Source of the DNA: Alphaproteobacteria bacterium
GTDB taxonomy: Bacteria > Pseudomonadota > Alphaproteobacteria > Holosporales > Holosporaceae
Direction: 5' to 3'
Length of the DNA: 64,000 nt
NCBI GenBank assembly: GCA_016870135.1
Contig: VGCF01000001.1
Coordinates: forward strand, 15,049-79,048
Part shown: one piece after another, positions 33,668 through 41,659 of the stretch
Numbering within the stretch: position 1 is the stretch's first letter
How the letters are laid out: the number at the start of each line of letters is the position of its first letter
The notes under the pieces: generated by a model
Database searches by the model: none
Seen by the model: only the letters and a program-made list of their open reading frames with translations
Told to the model about the DNA's origin: nothing
Position numbers and translations under genes: made by a program

Positions 33668-34762
33668 ATGGGGGATATCCCCCAGAATCCCCCCTGGAAA
33701 ACGCGCGTCGGTTTCGTTGACAGGGGTTTTTTACACATTTTATTTTATGAACTTGTTTTAATTGAGATATTATTAATGTTCTGTTTTGACAATCATTTGG
33801 TCATTGCTTGTTTTGTAATTCTTGCTGCAGTAAATACAGCCTCTGTTTTTTACCCCAGATTGTGGGCTAAAAATACGTTGGTACGAGGTGGTTGGGTGTC
33901 AGACCGTTATATTGTGTGCAATCTGGTGTGCTGGTTGGGGGTGTGCTCTGGCCTGATGAATGGGTATGGAGCCATGATTTTGGGTCTATTTGTTGGGTGT
34001 TGTGCGGTTTTTTACGGGTCAAAGACCTTTAGGCGTGGATTTTTACACCATAACACGGTCAAAAACAGGGGTATATCCTTTCTGACAGCCGTGGCTTTTT
34101 TCTGTATAGTGACCATTTTTTTCGGCGTTTTACATCATCAATTGCCAGGATTTTTCAATGTTTGTGCGTTGTCATATTACAAAGTTTCAGAACATTTTGT
34201 GCCTTATACGATGTGGTTTAATTTTGATCGCACGTTATTAGCCATGGTGCTGTGTATGTATGGGGTGCTTCGTACACAACACGCTGAATCTTTTCACAGA
34301 AACCCAGCCACTGTGGTATGGATTCTTGCAAGCTTTGCAGCCACTATAACGGGGGTGGCGTTGTGTGCTCTCAGAATTGGGTACATCGAATGGGATATCA
34401 AGTGGCCAAGCATTCAGGTTTTATGGTCCATAAATAATATCTTTTTTGTTTGTTTGGTTGAAGAAATTTGGTTCCGTGGGTTTTTGCAAGGTCAAATAAA
34501 GCAGGGTTTTACGCGTGTGCTCAGCCCAAACGTCATGGGTTGCAGGCCTCATATTCTGGCTGCAGCTGTGATTTTTGGCATAGATCACGCCATCAAAGGT
34601 GGCCCGGTTTATGGGGCCTTGGCCGTTCTGGTCGGTTTGTTTTACGGGATTGTTTACGATCAAACAGGGCGTATCCAGTATGCTTGGGCCGATCACTTTT
34701 TGTTTAATCTGTTGCACCTGATCTTGTTTACCTATCCCGCATCCACAGGTATTTTATCATGA
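33668..34762 (+). CDS. CPBP-family intramembrane metalloprotease (Abi/CAAX)
   Basis: A 364-aa polytopic protein with about 8 TM helices. The C-terminal half has the CPBP signatures: EEIWFRGFLQG (motif 1, Glu-Glu and Arg), IFGIDHAIKGG (motif 2, His) and WADHFLFNLLH (motif 3, His and Asn). Family members are glutamic-type CAAX prenyl endopeptidase relatives, involved in peptide maturation or immunity; the substrate here is unknown. Its stop overlaps the rnhB start (ATGA), so the two are co-translated, and it begins 37 bases after the HlyD-like gene. Confidence 0.88.
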   Translation: MGDIPQNPPWKTRVGFVDRGFLHILFYELVLIEILLMFCFDNHLVIACFVILAAVNTASVFYPRLWAKNTLVRGGWVSDRYIVCNLVCWLGVCSGLMNGYGAMILGLFVGCCAVFYGSKTFRRGFLHHNTVKNRGISFLTAVAFFCIVTIFFGVLHHQLPGFFNVCALSYYKVSEHFVPYTMWFNFDRTLLAMVLCMYGVLRTQHAESFHRNPATVVWILASFAATITGVALCALRIGYIEWDIKWPSIQVLWSINNIFFVCLVEEIWFRGFLQGQIKQGFTRVLSPNVMGCRPHILAAAVIFGIDHAIKGGPVYGALAVLVGLFYGIVYDQTGRIQYAWADHFLFNLLHLILFTYPASTGILS

Positions 34763-35499
34763 TAATGGCCAACAACACATTATTGCATTTTCATCATGAA
34801 GACAGCTTGGTCAGGTCTATTGACGGCGTGAACCCATATATTGTGGGGGTGGATGAGGTTGGGTATGGTGCGTGGGCTGGATCAATTGTGGTGGCAGCCG
34901 TTTGGATTAACCGCCAGATGATATCGGATGATTTCTTAAAAGAACTGAATGATTCCAAAAAATTAAGCCCTAAAAAGCGCAACGATCTATGTCAGTCGTT
35001 TATTGAGCATCCCCTGTGGGGATCATATGCCCTTGCCCATGTTCCTGTAAGAGATATAATCCAAGGATTGGTGTTAAAACATACGCTGCAAGCCATGGTT
35101 CAGGCGGTTTACTGTCTGGATGGTTATTTATCTGCGGCATTGCCCAGGCCGTTGGGGCTGGATGCTGGATCTTGGTCTGAAAGAGAGAAGGGCGCTTCTG
35201 CTTATTTTTTAAATACCATTACAGGGGTGGTTGTGGATGGTCAGCACAGCTTGCCTGTACACTGGGCGCAAAAATCATGTCCTGGTGCCGATGGTCAAAG
35301 CTATAGCGTGGCATTGGCGTCCATTGTGGCAAAAGTGGCAAGAGACGATAACATGAGAATATTGCACGAGGAAAACCCTCAGTATTCTTGGGATAAAAAT
35401 AAAGGATACGGTACGCAAGCTCATCAACAATGTATATCCCAGTATGGGTTATCCCAACATCATAGACCATTTTATTGTAAGCGTGCCATGGGGGAGTAG
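34759..35499 (+). CDS. rnhB: Ribonuclease HII
   Basis: Removes ribonucleotides and RNA primers from RNA-DNA hybrids. The first catalytic pair Asp32-Glu33 is in VGVDEVGYGAWAG, another acidic residue in LGLDAGSW, and the SYSVALASIVAKVARD block is typical of HII. The usual GRG motif (DE-x-G-R-G) is GYG here, and the GPLAGPV part is AWAGSIV. At 246 aa it is slightly longer than E. coli HII (about 198) with an insertion before residue 150. Its last 33 codons are duplicated in inverted orientation at 9294-9545. Confidence 0.93.
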   Translation: MIMANNTLLHFHHEDSLVRSIDGVNPYIVGVDEVGYGAWAGSIVVAAVWINRQMISDDFLKELNDSKKLSPKKRNDLCQSFIEHPLWGSYALAHVPVRDIIQGLVLKHTLQAMVQAVYCLDGYLSAALPRPLGLDAGSWSEREKGASAYFLNTITGVVVDGQHSLPVHWAQKSCPGADGQSYSVALASIVAKVARDDNMRILHEENPQYSWDKNKGYGTQAHQQCISQYGLSQHHRPFYCKRAMGE

Positions 35500-35690
35500 G
35501 TGACTCTGGCGCATTGGAACCAAAATTTGATATAAAGCTTAACGAATGAATCCATCATCATGTTTAATGGTTGTAAAGACAGGGGGTAGGTAACTGCCAA
35601 GGGGAATTTGTGTAGTCATAGAGCGTGAGGGGTGATGGCATAGTGGTATGGGGTGATGGCGTGGTTTCAATGGGCGTGAAGATAGAATAA
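35400..35690 (+). repeat. Source copy of the inverted repeat (pairs with 9294-9545)
   Basis: This segment covers the last 100 bases of rnhB and 191 bases of downstream non-coding DNA. It aligns with the minus strand of 9294-9545. Here it carries three extra pieces (15, 3 and about 21 bases); the 21-base one looks like a local duplication around GGGTGATGGC. The rnhB reading frame is intact in this copy, so it is taken as the source. Confidence 0.9.
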
Positions 35691-35699
35691 GACTTTTGA

Positions 35700-36423
35700 G
35701 TGATTTAGATTTTTTAGTGTTTCAAATCCATATCACGTTTTTGATTCGTGCAATTCGTGCGGATTTTAATGTAATACCAGCCATTGTAATGCGTACCAGT
35801 TTGATACCCAGATCTATAAAGCGTTTAAGGTCGGAATTCAATCAGTCATACACAGCCAATCCATCGTCAGAAAACGAGTCGCTGTCGATATACACCACCA
35901 AATATTTTCCATAATATCAATTATGCGATCGACAGATGGCACCATGGGGGATAACTTACCTAAGGTTTTACTCTCGTTTTACCCGTGAGTTCCCTAAGGG
36001 TCGTCTCTGGGTTTATGGGTGTTGCGTCTTTGATCTTCAAAATCTTGGGTCATGGATTTTGTTTTGTCCTGTTTTATTCACAAATGCCACTGATGCGCTT
36101 AGACAGATTGCGGATCGGGCGTGCCATCTGGATCGGTTGCTGATCTTATTTTTTGATCCGATTGTCTGACCTAGAACGATCCAGACCCATCATACCTGTT
36201 GATATCAGACATTGCGCGATGATCTGGTCTGAACTGGATATCGCCTTTGTCTTTATACCGCATCTGTGAATAGGTTTTTAGTGGTTTCTGTGAATGGGTT
36301 TTTAGTGATTTTGTCCTGACATGCTTTACATGCTCCAGGAATCGAATTCACTGCGCCTATGTTTAAAACAGATAGTGTAAACATAAAAATAACAAGCCCA
36401 GCAGTACTCATTTTTTTGAACAT
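35700..36423 (-). pseudogene. Decayed gene for a secreted protein (signal peptide intact)
   Basis: On the minus strand an intact start (ATG at 36423) opens a 56-codon ORF ending at 36253, with a Sec signal peptide (Lys-Lys, then GLVIFMFTLSVLNIGAV), a CKAC motif and a degenerate repeat (TKNPFTE / TKNLFTD). After it, protein-like hydrophilic sequence continues in the next frame (KDKGDIQFRPDHRAMSDINR and beyond), interrupted by several stops, then shifts frame again near 35900 (VVYIDSDSFSDDGL, SDLKRFIDLGIKLVRITM) down to about 35700. The pattern suggests one gene broken by at least two frameshifts and multiple nonsense changes. The 5' ORF alone may still be expressed as a short peptide. The family was not recognised. 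Confidence 0.45.
36272..36322. repeat. Imperfect 24-bp tandem repeat inside the decayed secreted-protein gene
   Basis: TCTGTGAAT(A/G)GGTTTTTAGTG occurs twice back to back around 36265-36312 and encodes the repeated T-K-N-(P/L)-F-T-(E/D) in the signal-peptide ORF. Confidence 0.55.
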
Positions 36424-36519
36424 AAGTTTGTTTTCTAGCGTTTATTGTGGTATTATACTTGGAAAAGAGTTAATTTTTAATCAAAAAATTGTTTAATTTT
36501 ATCTGTATTCCATTTTGCC

Positions 36520-38883
36520 GTGTGTCCCAGTATTGAATCAAGCGTGGACACCAGAGACCCACCAGATCAAAAATCTCTGGATCCAGCCGTACAGAATCAG
36601 ATCATGCCAGATATTCACACCGATTTACGCCCTGTTCACGTGGTTGTCCCGACACCGTTGTGGCAAGAGTTTACCTATCTTGCGCCTAAAACTCTTCCCA
36701 TAGGGGCTGTGGTCTTGGTCTCGTTTGGTGCCCGATTGATGTGGGGGGTCCTTTGGAAAGAGGATCTCCCCTGCCCGCACACCCCGAAAAAACCCTTAAA
36801 AACCATTATTTCAGGTCTAGAGCTGTTTACCTTGCAGCCATTCACATTGTCACCATCCTTAATGCAATGGATGACGTCTATGGCACGATACTTGGTTTGT
36901 CCATTGGGCCTGATTGTAAAAATGACTTTGCCACCGGCTATACAGTATGCAGAAATGGTTCTGTATACAAAAAATGCCCCTGCAGAAGATCATGCTGGGG
37001 CTGTTTTCCATCCTGGTGCCTCTGGTGGGGGTGTGGGGGGTATCGCAAGCCCTGCTCTACTAGAATCTGTGTTCCCGCAACCCAAGCAATCCTCTGCGCA
37101 ATCATCGCCGCCATCCTTATCAGAATCACCGATGATTTATACAGGAACGGTGCGACAATGGGCCAGAACACTGGAACTGTCTTTGGCCAAGGTGCGATCA
37201 TTGGTGCACAAAAAGGAATTCGTCCCATGTCACCCCCCCGCCCTGCCCCAAAAGATTATGCCCATAGGTTCATCCGAACCCTTGACCCTGAACGCAGAGC
37301 AAACAGAGGCCCTGGGTCAAACCCAATCTGGATTAAGTCAATATCCTTGTGTGCTGTTAGAAGGCGTTACAGGATCAGGTAAAACAGAGGTCCTATTGGC
37401 GTTAAGTCAATCTTTTTGGGATATGGGAAAACAAGTTTTGGTGCTGTTGCCCGAAATTATGCTCAGTTATCCTTGGTGCAATCGCGTTAAAAAGTATTTT
37501 GACATGCCGGTGACATTGTGGCATTCGGCCATGAGTCCGCGTATGCGTCAAGAAGGTTTTGAGAATATTGTAACAGGACAAACTCGCCTGATCATTGGTG
37601 CCCGTTCTGCTTTGGCCCTGCCCTATGCCAATTTAGGGCTGATTATTGTGGACGAAGAACACGAAATGTCGTATAAACAAAGCGACTCCCTTTTGTATCA
37701 TGGCCGTGATATGGCCGTTTTACGTGGCACCAGTGAAAAGATTCCTGTGGTATTGGCTTCGGCCACACCGTCTATGGAAAGCCGGATGAATGTGGTGCAA
37801 AATCGGTATGGCCATGTACGCTTGAACAATCGTTATGGTGGCGCCCAATTGCCCACATTTTCGTGTATTGATATGCGACCTCATCCCCCAAAAGAGAATG
37901 CTTGGATCAGTCCATTGTTGCGAAAAACCATTCAAGAAACCTTGGACAAAGGCGAACAAACATTGCTCTTTTTAAACCGCAGAGGATATGCTTGTTTGTG
38001 GATGTGTTATCAATGCGGGTATCGTGCAGCGTGTCATCAATGCAGTGCCTGGATGACGGTTCATGAAAAACCAGAACAATTATTATGCCATTATTGTGGG
38101 TATACCTTACCCATCCCGGATACCTGTCCAGGGTGTCATGATCAAAGTGGAATCTTATTGATGGGACCAGGAATAGAGCGCATTGTCAAAGAAGTATCCT
38201 CTGTTTTTCCAACAGCCCGAACGTGTTTACTCAGCAGCGATCATGTGGGGTCCACCACAGCCATGACTGATATTTTGGATCGCATTGCTGGACAAGAGAT
38301 TGATATTTTAATCGGCACACAACTGATTGCCAAGGGGTATCATTTCCCCCATTTAACATGCATTGGGATTGTGGATACGGATTTTGCACTGAATGATATG
38401 GATTTCAGAGCCAGTGAACGTTTATTTCAATTGTTGTATCAGGTTGCAGGCAGAGCAGGAAGAGCACATCGCGCCGGACACGTATTCTTGCAAACCATGC
38501 AACCGGATTATCCGCTGTTTCAACACTTACGGCATTACAATTGGGATGAGTTTGTTCAGCAAGAACTGGATAAGCGACGTCTCTTGGATTGCCCACCCAT
38601 GACGCGATTAACGGCCGTTATTGTGTCTCATGTAAAACAATGGGAGGTGGAAAAGATCGCTGCAGCGTTGAAAAAACTCTGCCCCCATCATCCTGATATT
38701 CATGTTTTTGGTCCAGCCCCAGCCCCATTAAACCCATTACGTGGCCGATACCGGTGGCGTTTTTTATTGAAAACGAGACCCAGAGCGCCCGTGTATGCCT
38801 TTTTAAAGCAATGGTTGCATACCACAGATTGGCCTCGTGGTGTGGGCATTGATATTGACAGGGATCCCTATTTCTTGTTATAG
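36520..38883 (+). CDS. priA: Primosomal protein N' (replication restart helicase)
   Basis: Reloads the replisome at collapsed forks. It has an N-terminal 3'BD (VHVVVPTPLWQEFTYLAP), a helicase core with Walker A GVTGSGKTEVLLAL, DEEH box (VDEEHEMSYKQSD), an eight-Cys zinc module (CYQCGYRAACHQC ... CHYCGYTLPIPDTCPGC) and motifs V/VI (GTQLIAKGYHFPH, QVAGRAGRAH). The longest frame opens with GTG at 36520; the ATG at 36604 lies much closer to the conserved domain and may be the true start. A Ser/Gly-rich insertion lies at about 150-200. The gene stands alone after a 1-kb gene-poor region. Confidence 0.96.
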   Translation: MCPSIESSVDTRDPPDQKSLDPAVQNQIMPDIHTDLRPVHVVVPTPLWQEFTYLAPKTLPIGAVVLVSFGARLMWGVLWKEDLPCPHTPKKPLKTIISGLELFTLQPFTLSPSLMQWMTSMARYLVCPLGLIVKMTLPPAIQYAEMVLYTKNAPAEDHAGAVFHPGASGGGVGGIASPALLESVFPQPKQSSAQSSPPSLSESPMIYTGTVRQWARTLELSLAKVRSLVHKKEFVPCHPPALPQKIMPIGSSEPLTLNAEQTEALGQTQSGLSQYPCVLLEGVTGSGKTEVLLALSQSFWDMGKQVLVLLPEIMLSYPWCNRVKKYFDMPVTLWHSAMSPRMRQEGFENIVTGQTRLIIGARSALALPYANLGLIIVDEEHEMSYKQSDSLLYHGRDMAVLRGTSEKIPVVLASATPSMESRMNVVQNRYGHVRLNNRYGGAQLPTFSCIDMRPHPPKENAWISPLLRKTIQETLDKGEQTLLFLNRRGYACLWMCYQCGYRAACHQCSAWMTVHEKPEQLLCHYCGYTLPIPDTCPGCHDQSGILLMGPGIERIVKEVSSVFPTARTCLLSSDHVGSTTAMTDILDRIAGQEIDILIGTQLIAKGYHFPHLTCIGIVDTDFALNDMDFRASERLFQLLYQVAGRAGRAHRAGHVFLQTMQPDYPLFQHLRHYNWDEFVQQELDKRRLLDCPPMTRLTAVIVSHVKQWEVEKIAAALKKLCPHHPDIHVFGPAPAPLNPLRGRYRWRFLLKTRPRAPVYAFLKQWLHTTDWPRGVGIDIDRDPYFLL

Positions 38884-38971
38884 ACTCTATTGATTATGGG
38901 TTTCCACCCTCTATACGTAAGATGCAGCAGAATCAGAGAAAGTCATCCCATCTCTATCATCGCCTTCTCTA

Positions 38972-39496
38972 TCATCCCATCCAATGAACAGCGCGTAGTA
39001 CATAGGGCAACCAAGGGGTATAGCATTCAGGATTCTGACCAAGACTCCCTATGAGTTCGTCAATAGGCATCCATTTCCAGTGGTCTAATTCTTCTAGATT
39101 GGGGGTAAGGACGCATGTCAACGGCACTTTGGCCATGAACACCTGGTTGTACTCGTGTTCGATCAATCCATTGATCAGATTCAAATGATACATGGTCATA
39201 GCCACAGGCGTCAGATGATTATGGTGAATACCCAGCTCTTCAAAAAGACGACGTTTTGCGGCATCAGGTATGCTTTCCTGGGGCATAGGGTGCCCACAAC
39301 AGGCATTGCTCCACAATCCACCACTGTGGTATTTGTGGCCAGCACGTTTTTGCAAAATGGTTTTTTTGGGATTTTTGATGCAATCCACCAACAAGATGGA
39401 AAAAGCCAGGTGCAATAATCCTTTGGCGTGTACATCCATTTTTTCACCACTGCCAGTGGGAACACCTGTTTCATTCACAAGAGTAATATTATTCAT
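38972..39496 (-). CDS. idi: Isopentenyl-diphosphate delta-isomerase, type I
   Basis: Interconverts IPP and DMAPP for isoprenoid synthesis. It is a Nudix-fold protein of 174 aa with the catalytic Cys in LWSNACCGHP, the Nudix-like AAKRRLFEELGI and the second catalytic Glu region LIEHEYNQVFMAK. Type I Idi needs only metal and is typical of many proteobacteria and eukaryotes. No other isoprenoid gene is in the window, so the MEP or mevalonate route cannot be decided. Its ATG overlaps the end of a small upstream ORF. Confidence 0.93.
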   Translation of the reverse strand: MNNITLVNETGVPTGSGEKMDVHAKGLLHLAFSILLVDCIKNPKKTILQKRAGHKYHSGGLWSNACCGHPMPQESIPDAAKRRLFEELGIHHNHLTPVAMTMYHLNLINGLIEHEYNQVFMAKVPLTCVLTPNLEELDHWKWMPIDELIGSLGQNPECYTPWLPYVLRAVHWMG

Positions 39497-39746
39497 CCAT
39501 TCTATTCCAGTATTGCCTTATCATGCATAGAATATCTGTCCTTGTATAGAATATCCATAAGGGGATCACCCCAGAATAATGTTGAACCAGGCCTGCCACC
39601 ATAAGCGTCTGTTGAAACGTTGGATATATTCGTCTGTTGAAACGTTGGCTATATTCATATACAGCTTTAAAAGGGTTGATCCTATAGTGTTGTGATTCCA
39701 TGGGCGTTGTGTAAAAACTCTGATTCTGAAACGCTATTTCATTCAA
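39489..39746 (-). CDS. Possible small ORF upstream of idi
   Basis: An 85-codon ORF rich in Tyr, Phe, Gln and Arg whose stop overlaps the idi start by eight bases. Part of it is encoded by a 25-base tandem repeat (39607-39656). No family and no clear ribosome site were found. The overlap with idi could mean coupling, or the ORF may be chance in otherwise non-coding DNA. Confidence 0.25.
   Translation of the reverse strand: MNEIAFQNQSFYTTPMESQHYRINPFKAVYEYSQRFNRRIYPTFQQTLMVAGLVQHYSGVIPLWIFYTRTDILCMIRQYWNRMDE
39607..39656. repeat. 25-bp tandem duplication
   Basis: Two adjacent 25-base units (39607-39631 and 39632-39656) differ by a single base (GGATATATTC against GGCTATATTC). Confidence 0.85.
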
Positions 39747-40158
39747 AGTATAATTTACATTAAGTGTTGTATATTAGGCGTGTGCATTCATGTTTAACAT
39801 CATCAGCGACGATGACTGTACAATCCAGCTTTGGACGTTTTCCTGGAATATGATTCAAACTGGCCATTTGGATGAAGTTGATCAAAAACTTCAGCCTTAA
39901 TTTGAGTATACTGTTGGTTTGTTTTACATTTCAAATAAAGGGACCAATTTTGTTGTATTAGCATTAACTTGAATCTGACGAGGACGGATGGGCAAAACAA
40001 TGGGTAAAAGACCAAAGGACATCCTCTATTAACAGAGGCTGTACAGCGTACCTTTACCCCCTGTGGCATGGTCAGGGCGTACGTGACGCCCCACAATGAA
40101 TACAAAGCACCGTGTCATGATGTTGTGCCATTTGATCCTGTTCCTTATCCTTTTTGGA
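39747..40158. other. Gap between idi region and gatB, no supported gene
   Basis: About 400 bases. On the minus strand just after gatB an ATG at 40131 with an AAGGA-type site opens only 19 codons, ending CIHCGASRTP, which looks like the start of a broken zinc-ribbon protein; a neighbouring frame stays open to 39803 without recognisable features. A small hairpin CCTCT-ATTAAC-AGAGG lies at 40023-40038. A decayed gene is possible. Confidence 0.35.
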
Positions 40159-41646
40159 TTAGGGGCGCAGTTTTTCCAAAGATTCAGCCAACAGTGCTTG
40201 TATCGCTTGAGGATTGGCTTTGCCCTTGGATTCCTTCATGACTTGGCCAACAAAAAAGGCAAATAATTTATCTTTTCCTGATAAATAGGCCGCCACGTTA
40301 TCGTTTTCTCGGTTTAAAACCGTACAAATCCACTGCTGAACATCCTCTTGATTCGATACTTGGACCAATCCGCGTTGTTCCATAATTTTTTCCGGATGTT
40401 CACCTGTTTCAAACATGATGCCAAACACTTCTTTGGCCAACAGGTTGGATAATTTCTTGTTTGCCACAGCTTGGATCAAGGCAGCCATGTTTTCAGGGTG
40501 AATGTGAGCATCAGAAAATGATGTATTGGTGCGGTTTAATGCGGCAAATAATTCACCTAAAATCCAGTTGGCCGTTAATTTTGCCCATGCAGGTTCGGAT
40601 AAAAACGACACCACTTGCTCGAAAAAGTATGAAACGTCCATGTCTTCTACTAACAAGTCTGCATCATATTCCGACAATCCATAGACCTGAACAAATCGTG
40701 CATGTTTTGCCCATGGTGTTTCAGGCAACGTCGATGCGATTGTTTGAACATGATCCGAGTCAATGACTAAGGGCGTTAAGTCTGGATCTGGAAAATAGAA
40801 ATAATCATCCGCCACTTCTTTGGTGCGCATGGGGCGTGTTTTTCCTGATGCGGGATCATAGGTGCGTGTTTCCTGTATCACTCGTCCCCCATGTTCAATT
40901 TCCCCAATCTGACGATTGATTTCATAGTTCAGAGCGCTGTGCAGAAACCTGAGGGAATTCATGTTTTTTAATTCTACGCGCGTACCCAAATCTTCGCCTG
41001 GTCGGCGTACAGACACGTTGGCATCCACGCGCAATTGTCCCTTTTCCATATCGCCATGACAAACGCCCAGGTAGCGCATCAAGCAGCGCAATCGTTTGAT
41101 ATAATCAATGACTTCCTCTGGGCTGGATAGGTCAGGATGAGAAACGATTTCCATTAATCCCACCCCTGCCCTGTTAAAATCCACATAGGATGTCAAGGGG
41201 TCTTGGTCATGCATGCTTTTTCCCGCATCTTGTTCGATATGAATGCGTTGAATGCGAATGGTTTTCCAGGCTTTTTCACCACTCAAAATCTGTAATGTAC
41301 CGTCTTGAACAATAGGTTTTTGATATTGTGAAATCTGATACCCTGCAGGATTGTCAGGGTAAAAGTAATGTTTGCGATCGAGCACAGACACCAACGATAT
41401 GGTACCACTGATGGCCAGCCCCAGCCGTATGGCTTGGTCCACACATTCTTGATTCAGCGTGGGCAACATTCCAGGCATAGCAACGTCTAAAAAGGACACA
41501 CAGGTGTTGGGATCTTGTCCAAACGCTTGGCTGCTGGATCCAGAAAACAGTTTGGACTGTGAAACGATTTGAGCATGGACCTCTAATCCGATAACGGTTT
41601 CAAAGGCTGCAGATCCGGCTGACGACATAGGGGAAACAGATGACAT
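40159..41646 (-). CDS. gatB: Asp-tRNA(Asn)/Glu-tRNA(Gln) amidotransferase subunit B
   Basis: Binds the misacylated tRNA and activates its acyl group in the GatCAB complex. The core starts at FETVIGLEVHAQIVSQSKLFSGS, with SFLDVAMPGMLPTLN, the PDNPAGYQISQYQ motif and DVNRAGV-type DFNRAGVGLMEI; the C-terminal GatB/YqeY domain spans the last 150 residues. The ATG at 41646 (34th codon of the longest frame) is preferred because it starts 13 bases after the gatA stop and just before the conserved core. Confidence 0.97.
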   Translation of the reverse strand: MSSVSPMSSAGSAAFETVIGLEVHAQIVSQSKLFSGSSSQAFGQDPNTCVSFLDVAMPGMLPTLNQECVDQAIRLGLAISGTISLVSVLDRKHYFYPDNPAGYQISQYQKPIVQDGTLQILSGEKAWKTIRIQRIHIEQDAGKSMHDQDPLTSYVDFNRAGVGLMEIVSHPDLSSPEEVIDYIKRLRCLMRYLGVCHGDMEKGQLRVDANVSVRRPGEDLGTRVELKNMNSLRFLHSALNYEINRQIGEIEHGGRVIQETRTYDPASGKTRPMRTKEVADDYFYFPDPDLTPLVIDSDHVQTIASTLPETPWAKHARFVQVYGLSEYDADLLVEDMDVSYFFEQVVSFLSEPAWAKLTANWILGELFAALNRTNTSFSDAHIHPENMAALIQAVANKKLSNLLAKEVFGIMFETGEHPEKIMEQRGLVQVSNQEDVQQWICTVLNRENDNVAAYLSGKDKLFAFFVGQVMKESKGKANPQAIQALLAESLEKLRP

Positions 41647-41659
41647 AGCATTATTCCGG

